Assembly (NCBI RefSeq): GCF_003073045.1
Contig: NC_037596.1
Coordinates: 9,379,587-9,443,586 of the forward strand
Source of the DNA: Pomacea canaliculata
Taxonomy: Eukaryota > Mollusca > Gastropoda > Architaenioglossa > Ampullariidae
DNA length: 64,000 nt
Direction: 5' to 3'
The notes under the pieces are model-generated. The model did not search any database, was not told where the DNA came from, and saw nothing but the letters and a program-made list of their open reading frames with translations. Shown piece by piece: positions 12,401 through 24,400 of this stretch. Every line of letters begins with the position of its first letter. The stretch's first letter is position 1. Position numbers and translations under genes: made by a program.

Positions 12401-15400
12401 CAACTGTCGGTGGATAATAAGCTCTGCCAGTAATTTAGTCGTCAAGGTGACAGTCTTAGTCGCCAGTATGGAGATAAACTACGACTACGTAGAGATTTTT
12501 GATGGTAACTTTCTTGAATCCTACTTTAGCTCAAAAATCATAATGATTTTTTTGTCTTTCTGCTGCAGACTATCTTGCCTCTCTAGTTTGAACTCGTATG
12601 ATGGCACGTGAAGATGCAATTTGAAGATTTAAAACTGATTCTTCATTACTTTATTTGCATTAAATGGTAAAAATTTGAACGAAAAGATATCTCTGCAGCT
12701 TTAGTGGTCTGCGTACAAACTGAACACTCTGTTAGTTGATTTGTAAAGACGACTAGCTAGTCACTTGATTCGCTTACAAAATGTTGTTGGAGAATAATAA
12801 ACACAACACACGGTATGTCGCAGGTATGTCGGCTTCATCACCTTTACTTGTCAGGTTCTATGGATTCCCAACGATAACAGTTTACTACAGCTCCGGACAG
12901 CACATGTTCATCAAGTTTTTTAGCGACGGTTCTGTTACTAACTCGGGCTTTATGCTAACCTACGAGGCCGTGGATGAACAGCCTGCACCGACACCTGGTT
13001 AGTTTGGCTCCCTTTGCTCACAATTAGTGTAGCATCAGTATTTAGTACCTACCTCGCCTTCACGTAGCATTTACTTTTTTTTACTTTTTTCTCCTATTGT
13101 AACCACTCTTTCGCAAAATTTCTTGAAAATGATTACACAGTTGCCTTTAACTGCTGAGAGGAGATGGGGTTTGATATTTTCAATCACATTTGCCTATCTT
13201 TGCCCTGCGTGCATTGAAAAAAATCATCGGTCTCTTTAACATAATTTTATTCTTTCTTAATTTTTCAGAAACGACACCTCAAGACATACCTGTTTCAACA
13301 ACAGGTGAGTCAACAGTTAAATTTATAAAGTGAAAGAAAAACACAGAAAAAACTTTTCTTGTCAGCTTGTTAGTAGAAAGAGCCGTACAAGACTGTACAG
13401 TACAAGAGAAATATTGAATCCCGAGAATCAAGATTAACAACAGATTTCATCATCTCCATACCTAAAAGAACGGTTTCATCTATAAGAAGAAACTACTCTC
13501 GTGGTAGGCCGTCAATGTTCTGACACTTTAATTCACACGTTAATGTTCTGTCGACGTTGGTGACAGCATGGTCTTGTCTTTCTCATAACTAACTACTTAT
13601 AGGTTAGAGCTAGATCGAGTGTGCAAAAATCTGTTGGTGGAAGCAAAGATGTATCGGAAGCAAAGAAATTTATTGTGATCGTAGTAGATTTTAATATTTT
13701 AAAAGCCATTTCCTTCACCTTGACCTAATACTGCATAGAGTAAGGAAAATGTAAACCATATCATGATATTCCAAAGGTGGTCACAATATTTTTCGTTAGA
13801 CTCTTCATGTCGCAGTTGAAAAAAGAGCACTTTACATCTGCATAATACAATTAAAACGTGTCACCTTAACTCAATAATCGACAATGACCTTTGCTGTCTA
13901 AAATTAGCGGTTTGCAGTCAAGCTATCACGTGACTTTTAGTTATCCCTCTTTCTTCGGTTCTATCACTTACCTGTCCTCAAACAGTTTTGTCATTAAATA
14001 CTCATGGTTGTCTGTCCTATAGGTTAGCATTTGATATCATAGCTTCTGTCGGTTGTGATGTTGACTCATTTGAAAGACATCTCCTCTAATTTGCGATTAA
14101 TTCTTTTTTAGATTATTTTACAGGATCGGTGGACAGCACTACTTGGGAAGTCACGGAAGAAGGTAAGAGTAGTTACAATAATCTCTTTCCTTTGCGTTTG
14201 TATAAAATATATGCCCACATTAAGATTGCAAATCATATTCAACAATTTCCATTGTGTACAATTAAAACATTCCATTATTCTAAAGTAGAAATTGTTTCAC
14301 AGTACTTTCATTCTTGTAGTTTTTCAGTTAGCTTTGTTTTTCTTATATGCGTGAGTGCTCGCATGAAGACAGTGTTATTAACTCTTTAGGTCTACTTAAA
14401 TACATTGCATGCATAGCTTACAGAAAACAATAACCATTAAGTCGAACAGCGACGACTTGGGTTAAATGAAATACTCACCAATGAATTGATGGGAAGGGAT
14501 TCGGCTTACATTTTCATTTTAGGAACTTAAGATAATCTTTGTATTGTGTGTATTAAAACAATTGTCTACATCTTTAAATTGTTTTTTATGTCTCAGATGA
14601 GACACCTACACACAACTCTGTTACAACAACGGGTGAGTCAAAAAAAAAAAAAAAGGAGGCGTTCACGGGGCCGTTGTGAAGACACCAGTTTACGGCTGCA
14701 CATCACTACACAAATATTTTGTTTACCAATTACTGACTCCTTGTCATTTAATATATACAGTGACCTTAATAATCTTAACACAGGATATATAAATCCCATA
14801 TGTTTGTGATGTTTATTCACTTAGAAGACATTTCTGCTAATTTGTGATTCATTTTCTTTGTAGATTATACAACAGAAGCTGCTGATAGCACTACTTCAAA
14901 CTACACGGGTGAAGGTAGGAGTATAGCTCTAATGATTTCCTTCTATATTCCTCTTAGTAGAAGAACCAATGGTAATCTATGCAGGATGAATTGTTTTTCT
15001 CACTCTTACTGTGGTTCCATTTACTAATAAATTTACAGATTGACTTAATTCTTATGAGGATTTCTTTTAATTAATTCCTTACTTACATGCTTATTTGCTT
15101 TTCGAAGCAACGACTGATTCTGTTTACTATCAACATAATCTTTAAAGTATTTAGTAGGATTTTAGGAAAATAGAAGCCTTCAGACCAATGGCAAATATTT
15201 CCTTTCCCTTCTTTAAAAATGTCTATTTAATTTACCTTTTTGAACTTGTAGAGCTGTGCTGATTGGAGAAGACATGAGAACGTTTGCCTAACCTAGCCAA
15301 TGGCTCCTTTTGCTTTTTAAATAATTGATTATAATGGTGTCCATCAATCTTTCGTTTCTCACTATTTCCTCTTAACAATTACTTTTTCCAGATGTATTTT

Positions 15401-18400
15401 AATGGTGATGATCATATAATGTCTACACTTTTCAGTGTGTCCAGTCAACGATACAACACTTTCTGCTGTTGTCTATGAAATCGGTTACCTGATGTCACCT
15501 AATTACCCGAGTGACTATTACAAGTAAGTTTATTTTTCTAAAATAGTGTTTTTTTCCAAATGGATAACACAACAAAGAGAAGCAGCGGCAAGATGCAGTG
15601 ACATTTGGGCGTACAGCAGCTTATAACATAAGTACACATTTATGACATAAAAGAAAGTTTACCTTTTCAGTGTGTTTTCTTGTCTAATTAAATGATTTGT
15701 TATGTTTTGGCATGCGTTGTCACATGTAGTGACTAGTTAAGTCAGTGCCAAATATTTTGCAGCAACGCCAACTGTCGGTGGATAATAAGCTCTGCCAGTA
15801 ATTTAGTCGTCAAGGTGACAGTCTTAGTCGCCAGTCTGGAGATAAACTACGACTACGTAGAGATTTTTGATGGTAACTTTCTTGAATCCTACTTTAGCTC
15901 AAAATTATAATGATTTTTTTTTTTACTTTCTGCTGCAGACTATCTTGCCTCTCTAGTTTGAACTTGTGTGATAGCACGTGAAGATGCAATTTGAAGAGTT
16001 AAAACTGATTCTTCATTACTTTATTTGCATTAAATGGTAAACAACTGAAAAAATATATCTCTGCAGTTTTAGTTGTCGTCGTACAAACTGAACACTCTGT
16101 TAGTTGATTTGTAAAGACGACTAGCTAGTCACTTGATTCGCTTACAAATGTAGTTGGAGAAATAATAAACACAACACACGGGTATGTCGCAGGTATGTCG
16201 GCTTCATCGCCTTTACTTGTCAGGTTCTATGGAATTCCCAACGATACAGTTTACTACAGCTCCGGACAGCACATGTTCATCAAGTTTTTTAGCGACGGTT
16301 CTGTTACTAACTCGGGCTTTATGCTAACCTACGAGGCCGTGGATGAACAGCCTGCGCCGACACCTGGTTAGTTTGGCACAGAATTAGTGTAGCAACAGTA
16401 TTTAGTACCTACCTCGCCTTCACGTAACAGTCTCTTTTTTTTTTACTTTTTTCTCCTATTGTAACCACTCTTTCGCAAAATTTATTGAAAATGATTACAC
16501 AGTTGCCTTTAACTGCTGAGAGGATTTGCGGTTTGCTATTTTCAATCACATTTGCCGATCTTTGCCCTGCGTGCATTGAAAAAATCGTCTGTCTCTTTAA
16601 CATAATTTTTTTCTTTCTTAATTTCTCAGAAACGACACCTCAAGACATACCTGTTACAACAACAGGTGAGTCAACAGTTAAAATTTATAAAGCGAAAGAA
16701 AGACTCACAGAAAAAACTTTTCTTGTCAGATTGTTAGTAGAAAGAGTCGCACAAGACTGTACAGTTTTTTTTTTGTGTTTTTTTTTTAGGCCCTTTCACC
16801 CCTCCTGGGGCATAGGCCATCGACTACAGTCTTAACTGGAATCGATGTTTCGGTAGCAAGGATTTGTTTTACGGGGTGGGGGTGCTGGCCCCACGCCCAA
16901 CCCTCCTCCTTTTTCAGCCGGGCTTGGGACCGTCCTTGGCGGAGGGCGGCCAGCCCTGTAAACAGATGCCACGTGCAGAGAAAGAACAGCATGCCCGAGA
17001 CGAGAAATGAACTCAGGGCAGCCAACCTTCACTGTATTGGTGACAGGCGCTAACAGCGCTAACCGTTGCGCCACCGGGCCGCTATAGACTGTACAGTACG
17101 AGAGAAATATTGAATTCCGAGAATCAAGATTAACAACAGATTTCATCATCTCCATACCTAAAAGAACGGTTTCATCTATAAGCAGAAACTACTCTCGTGG
17201 TAGGCCGTCAATGTTCTGACACTTTAATTCACACGTTAATGTTCTGTCGAAGTTGGTGACAGCATGGTCTTGTCTTTCTCATAACTACGTATAGTTAAAA
17301 AAATCTGTTGGTGGAAGCAAGAATGTATCGGAAGCAAATAAATTTATTGTGATCGTAGTAGATTTTAATATTTTAAAAGCCATGTTCTTCACCTTGACCT
17401 AATACTGCATAGAGTCAGCAAAATGTAAACCATATCATGATATTCCAAAGGTGGTCAAAATATTTTTCGTTAGACTCTTCATGTCGCAGTTGAAAAAAGA
17501 GCACTTTACATCTGCATAATACAATAAAAACGTGTCACGTTAACTCAATAATCGACAATGACCTTTGCTGTCTAAAATTAGCGGTTTGCAGTCAAGCTAT
17601 CACGTGACTTTTAGTTATTCCTCTTTCTTCGGTTCTATCACTTACCTGTCCTCAAACAGTTTTGTCATTAAATACTCATGGTTGTCTGTCCCATAGGTTA
17701 GCATTTGATATCAAAGCTTCTGTCGGTTGTGATGTTGACTCATTTGAAAGACATTTCCGCTAATTTGCGATTAATTCTTTTTCTAGATTATTTTACAGGA
17801 TCAGTGGACAGCACTACTTGGGAAGTCACGGAAGAAGGTAAGAGTAGTTACAATAATCTCTTTCTTTGCTTTTGTATAAAATGTATGCCCACATTAAGAT
17901 TGTAAATCATATTAAACAGTTTCCATTGTGTACAATTAAAACATTCCATTATTCTAAAGTAGAAAATGTTTCCCAGTACTTTCATTTTTGTGGTTTTTCA
18001 GTTATCTTTGTTTTTCTTATATGCATGCGTGCTCGCATGAAGACAGTGTTATTTATCTATTTAGGTCTACTTAAATACATTGCATGCATAGCTTACAGAA
18101 AACAATAACCATTGAGTCGAACAGCGACGACTTGGGTTAAATGAAATACCAATGATTTGTTGGCAAGGGACTCGGCTTACATTTTCATTTTAGGAACTTA
18201 AAATACTCTTTAAATTGTGTGTATTAAACGAATTGTCTATATCTTTAAATTGTTTTTTATGTCTCAGATGAGACACCTACACACAACTCTGTTACAACAA
18301 CGGGTGAGTCAAAAAAAAAAAAAAAAAAACAAATAAAGAAGAAAGGAGCCGTTCACAGGGCAGTTGTGAAGAGACTAGTTTATCACTGAACATTACTAAA

Positions 18401-21400
18401 CAAATATTATGTTTACCAATGACTGACTCCTTGCCATTGAATATACAGTGACCTTAAGCTTAACTCAGGATATATAAATCTCATATGTTTGTAGTGTTTA
18501 TTCACTTAGAAGACATTTCTGCTAATTTTTGATTCATTTTCTTTGTAGATCATACAACAGAAGCTGCAGATAGCACTACTTCAAACTACACGAGTGAAGG
18601 TAGGAGTATCGCTCTAATGATTTCCTTCTATATTCCTCTTAGTAAAAGAACCAATGGTAATCTATGCAGAATGAATTGTTTATCTCACTCTTACTGTGGT
18701 TCCATTTACTAACTTTCTTACACACAGACACACACTTACATCAATGCACGCACCATATCGCGTGTTTTCTTAGCATCTGTACAAATATCAGTGACGAGCA
18801 AATAAATTTACAGATTGACTTAATTCTTATGAGGATTTCTTTTAATTAATTCCTCACTTACATGCTTCTTTGATTTTCTAAGCAACGACTGATCCTGTTT
18901 ACTATCAACATAATCTTCAAAGTATTTAGTAGGATTTTAGGAAAATAGAAGCCTTCAAACCAACGGCAAATATTTCCTTTCCCTTCTTTAAAAGTGTCTA
19001 TTTAGTTTACCTTTTTGAACTTGTAGAGCTGTGCTGATTGGATAAGACATGAGAACGTTTGCCTAACGTAGCCAATGGCTCTTTTTACTTTTTTAAAAAA
19101 TTGATTATAATTGTGTCCATAAATCTTTCGTTTCTCACTATTTCCTCTTAACAATTACTTTTTCCAGATGTATTTTAATGATGATAATATAATGTCTACA
19201 CTTTTCAGTGTGTCCTGTCAACGATACAACACTTTCTGCTGTTGTCTGGGAAATCGGTTACCTGATGTCACCTAATTACCCGAGTGACTATTACAAGTAA
19301 GTTGATTTTTCTAAAATAATGTTTTTTTCCAAATGGATAACACAACAAAGATGCAGTGGAAAGATGCAGTGACATTTGGGCGTGCAGCAGCTTATAATAT
19401 AAGCACACATTCATGACATGAAAAAATGTTTACCTTTTCAGTGTGTTTTCTTGTCTAATGAAATGATTTGTTATGTTTTGGCATGCGTTGTCACATGTAG
19501 TGACTAGTTAAGTCAGTGCCAAATATTTTGCAGCAACGCCAACTGTCGGTGGATAATAAGCTCTGCCAGTAATTTAGTCGTCAAGGTGACAGTCTTAGTC
19601 GCCAGTCTGGAGATAAACTACGACTACGTAGAGATTTTTGATGGTAACTTTATTGAATCCTACTTTAGCTCAAAATTATAATGATTTTTTTTTCTTGTCT
19701 TTCTGCTGCAGACTATCTTGCCTCTCTAGTTTGAACTTGTATGATGGAACGTGAAGATGCAATTTGAAGAGTTAAAACTGATTCTTCATTACTTTATTTG
19801 CATTAAATGGTAAACATTTGAAAGAAAATATATCTCTGCAGCTTTAGCTGTCTGCGTACAAACTGAACACTCTGTTAGTTGATTTGTAAAGACGACTAGC
19901 TAGTCACTTGATTCGCTTACAAATGTAGTTGGAGAAATAATAAACACAACACACGGGTATGTCGCAGGTATGTCGGCTTCATCGCCTTTACTTGTCAGGT
20001 TCTATGGAATTCCCAACGATACAGTTTACTACAGCTCCGGACAGCACATGTTCATCAAGTTTTTTAGCGACGGTTCTGTTACTAACTCGGGCTTTATGCT
20101 AACCTACGAGGCCGTGGATGAACAGCCTGCACCGACACCTGGTTAGTTTGGCACAGAATTAGTGTAGCAACAGTATTTAGTCACTGCCTCGGATTCACGT
20201 AGCATTAACTTTTTTTTTACTTTTTTCTCCTTTTGTAACCACTCTTTCGCAGAATTTCTTGAAAATGATTACACAGTTGCCTTTAACTGCTGAGAGGAGA
20301 TGCGGTTTGCTATTTTAATCACATTTGCCGATCTTTGCCTTGCGTGCATTGAAAAACTCATCTGTCTCTTTAACATCATTTTTTTTTTCTTTCTTAATTT
20401 CTCAGAAACGACACCTCAAGACATTCCTGTTTCAACAACAGGTGAGTCAACAGTTAAAATTAAAAAAGAAAAAGACAGACAGACACACAGAACAAACTTT
20501 TCCTACTACTGCATAGAGTCAGCAAAATGTAAACCATATCAGGATCTTCCAAAGGTGGTCAAAATCTTTTTCGTTAGACTCTTCATGTCGCAGTTGAAAA
20601 AAGAGCACTTTACATCTGCATAATACAATAAAAACGTGTCACCTTAACTCAATAATCGACAATGACCTTTGCTGTCTAAAATTAGCGGTTTGCAGTCAAG
20701 CTATCACGTGACTTTTAGTTATCCCTCTTTCTTCGGTTCTATCACTTACCTGTCCTCAAACAGTTTTGTCATTAAATACTCATGGTTGTCTGTCCCATAG
20801 GTTAGCATTTGATATCATAGCTTCTGTCGGTTGTGATGTTGACTCATTTGAAAGACATCTCCTCTAATTTGCGATTAATTTTTTTCTAGATTATTTTACA
20901 GGATCAGTGGACAGCACTACTTGGGAAGTCACGGAAGAAGGTAAGCGTTGTTACAAAAATCTCTTTCTTTGCGTTTGTATAAAATGTATGCCCACATTAA
21001 GATTGTAAATCATATTCAACAGTTTCCATTGTGTACAATTAAAACATTCCATTATTCTAAAGTAGAAAATGTTTCCCAGTACTTTCTCTCTTGTAGTTTT
21101 TCAGTTAGCTTTGTTTTTCTTATATGCGTGCGTGCTCGCATGAAGACAGTGTTATTAACTGTTTAGGTCTACAGTTCTGATTTAAATACGTTGCATGCAT
21201 AGCTTACAGAAAACAATAACCATTGAGTCGAACAGCGACGACTTGGGTTAAATGAAATACTCACCAATGAATTGTTGGGAAGAGACTCGGCTTACATTTT
21301 CGTCTTAGGCACTTAAGATACTCTTTGTATTGTGTGTATTAAACGAATTGTCTATATCTTTAAATTGTTTTTTATGTCTCAGATGAGACACCAACACACA

Positions 21401-24400
21401 ACTCTGTTACAACAACGGGTGAGTCAAAAAAAAAAAAGAAGAAAGGAGCCGTTCACGCGGCAGTTGTGAAGAGATCAGTTTACGGCTGCACATCACTACA
21501 CAAATATTATGTTTACCAATGACTGACTCCTTGCCATTGAATATACAGTGACCGTAATAATCTTAACAGAGGATATATAAGGTTCCCAGTCACTTAATCC
21601 CCAGACACTTCATCCCCGACATTTAATCCCCGACACTTCATCCCTAAACTAAATCCTTAACTAAAAAAATTTAATTCAAATTCAAATCATGCTATTAACT
21701 TCAACGTCATTTGAACATCTACAACATTAGTTAAAGTTTATATAAGCTAGTAAATTTAATGTTCTTTAACAATATATACAGTATATACGGATGCTCGAAG
21801 TAGGATAGAAGTCCCGGCATGCGATCATGTTGTGGCATTGACTCTGCAAGCAATTCGAAGGAATCGATAATGTTTTTCTCACATACATAGGAAAGTGCTG
21901 GGTGGCATCTGACTATTCCACGTCACTCGTCGTCTTCGTCATCGTCACTTTTCATCCCCTGTTCAGTGACTTTGCATAATACCGCCTGACTTCAGCGTTA
22001 CTTTACATGACTAAAAGCGGTCATCGCAGCTTTCTCAAAGTCTGTTACTATTGTCTCTGGAGCTGCATTAGGCATTAGCTCTCTAACTGCATCCAACAAT
22101 CTATTATAGGTTGCACTTGATTTATAAGGATTAAGTGTCTGGGGATGAAGTATCTGGGGATTAAGTGACTGGACACCGATATATAAATCTCCTATGTTTG
22201 TGATGTTTATTCACTTAGAAGACATTTCTCCTAATATTCGATTGATTTTCTTTGTAGATCATACAACAGATTCTGCTGATAGCACTACTTCAAAAGTTAC
22301 GAGTGAAGGTAGGACTATCGCTCTATTGATTTTCTTCTATATTCCTCTTAGTAGAAGAACCAATGATAATCTAAGCAGAATGAATTGTTTATCTCACTCT
22401 TACTATGATACCTTTTACTATCTTTCTTACACACAGACATACACTTACATCAATGCACGCACCAATCGCGTGTTTTCTTAGAATTTGTACAAATATCAGT
22501 GACAAGCAAATAAATTTACAGATTGACTTAATTCTTATGGGGTTTTTGTTAATTAATTCCTTACTTACGTGCTTATTTGCTTTTCTAAGCAACGACTGAT
22601 CCTGTTTACTATCAACATAATCTTCAAAGTATTTAGTAGGATTTTAGGAAAGGAGAAGCCTTCAGACCAATGACAAATATTTCCTTTCCCTTCTTTAAAA
22701 ATGTCTATTTAGTTTACCTTTTTGAACTTGTAGAGCTGTGCTGATTGGATAAGACATGAGACCGTTTACCTAACCTAGCCAATGGCTCTTTTTACTTTTT
22801 TAAAAGTTGATTATAATGGTGTCCATCAATCTTTCGTTTCTCACTATTTCCTCTTAACAATTACTTTTTCCAGATGTATTTTAATGGTGATGATCATATA
22901 ATGTCTACACTTTTCAGTGTGCCCTGTCAACGATACAACACTTTCTGCTGTTGTCTATGAAATCGGTTACCTGATGTCACCTAATTACCCGAGTGACTAT
23001 TACAAGTAAGTTTATTTTTCTAAAATAGTTTTTTTCCAAATGGATAACACAACAAAGATGCAGCGGCAAGATGCAGTGACATTTGGGCGTACAGCAGCTT
23101 ATAACATAAGTACACATTTATGACATAAAAGAAAGTTTACCTTTTCAGTGTGTTTTCTTGTCTAATTAAATGATTTATTGTGTTTTGGCATGCGTTGTCA
23201 CATGTAGTGACTAGTTAAGTCAGTGCCAAATATTTTGCAGCAACGCCAACTGTCGGTGGATAATAAGCTCTGCCAGTAATTTAGTCGTCAAGGTGACAGT
23301 CTTAGTCGCCAGTATGGAGATAAACTACGACTACGTAGAGATTTTTGATGGTAACTTTCTTGAATCCTACTTTAGCTCAAAATTATAATGATTTTTTTTT
23401 GTCTTTCTGCTGCAGACTATCTTGCCTCTCTAGTTTGAACTCGTATGATGGCACGTGAAGATGCAATTTGAAGAGTTAAAACTGATTCTTCATTACTTTA
23501 TTTGCATTAAATGGTAAACATTTGAAAGAAAATATATCTCTGCAGTTTTAGTTGTCGTCGTACAAACTGAACACTCTGTTAGTTGATTTGTAAAGACGAC
23601 TAGCTAGTCACTTGATTCGCTTACAAATGTTGTTGGAGAAATAATAAACACAACACACGGGTATGTCGCAGGTATGTCGGCTTCATCGCCTTTACTTGTC
23701 AGGTTCTATGGAATTCCCAACGATACAGTTTACTACAGCTCCGGACAGCACATGTTCATCAAGTTTTTTAGCGACGGTTCTGTTACTAACTCGGGCTTTA
23801 TGCTAACCTACGAGGCCGTGGATGAACAGCCTGCACCGACACCTGGTTAGTTTGGCTCCCTTTGCTCACAATTAGTGTAGCATCAGTATTTAGTACCTAC
23901 CTCGCCTTCACGTAACATTCTCTTTTTTTTCTTTGCTTTCTTTTTAGGTCCTATTGAAAACACATTCGCATAATGATGACACAATTTTCCCATAATTGCC
24001 ATGATTAGAGGCGGATTTTTTATATTTTAAATTTTTAGGTTCGTTGCATGAGTTGCATCAAAAAATGTCGTTTGTATTTAGCATCATTTTCTTTTTCTAA
24101 TATCTTTAGATACGACACCTACAGCCACATTTGTTACTACAACAGGTAAGTCAAAATAAAGAAGTAATGAAATAAACATTTTTGACAGTTTGATGTTTCA
24201 AAAAATCTTAAGTCAAATTAAAAATCTTATTTTATGATACAATATGTTAGGGAATAATATCAAATCCTGAGACTCGAAATGAAGTCATATATGTTGAACC
24301 CTTCGAGCAAAGAGGATTCTTTACTTGGAGATATTTATAACCTGAAAAAGGAATTGCTCTGTTGGTAGTACGTCAATGTTTGCATAATTTATTTCGCACC

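Larger units (their letters stand above)
12043..23845 (+). repeat. Four-copy tandem array of CUB+linker cassettes
   Basis: The cassette (CUB exons A, B, C, then linker exons E, F, G, H) starts at 12043, 15436, 19209 and 22918, so the periods are 3,393, 3,773 and 3,709 bp. The fourth copy stops after CUB exon C. Introns as well as exons match nearly base for base over long stretches, for example before each exon B and after each exon C. Period differences are largely explained by a SINE in cassette 2 and a 597-bp element in cassette 3, partly offset by a deletion downstream of linker E in cassette 3. Because each copy has private insertions and substitutions, the array is not a simple assembly stutter. 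Unequal crossing-over is the likely origin. Confidence 0.92.

Noticed and set aside
12043-23845. Possibility that the repeated cassettes are an assembly artefact
   Set aside because: Each cassette has private insertions with target duplications, private substitutions and different intron lengths, which a stutter would not produce; exact copy number still needs long reads.
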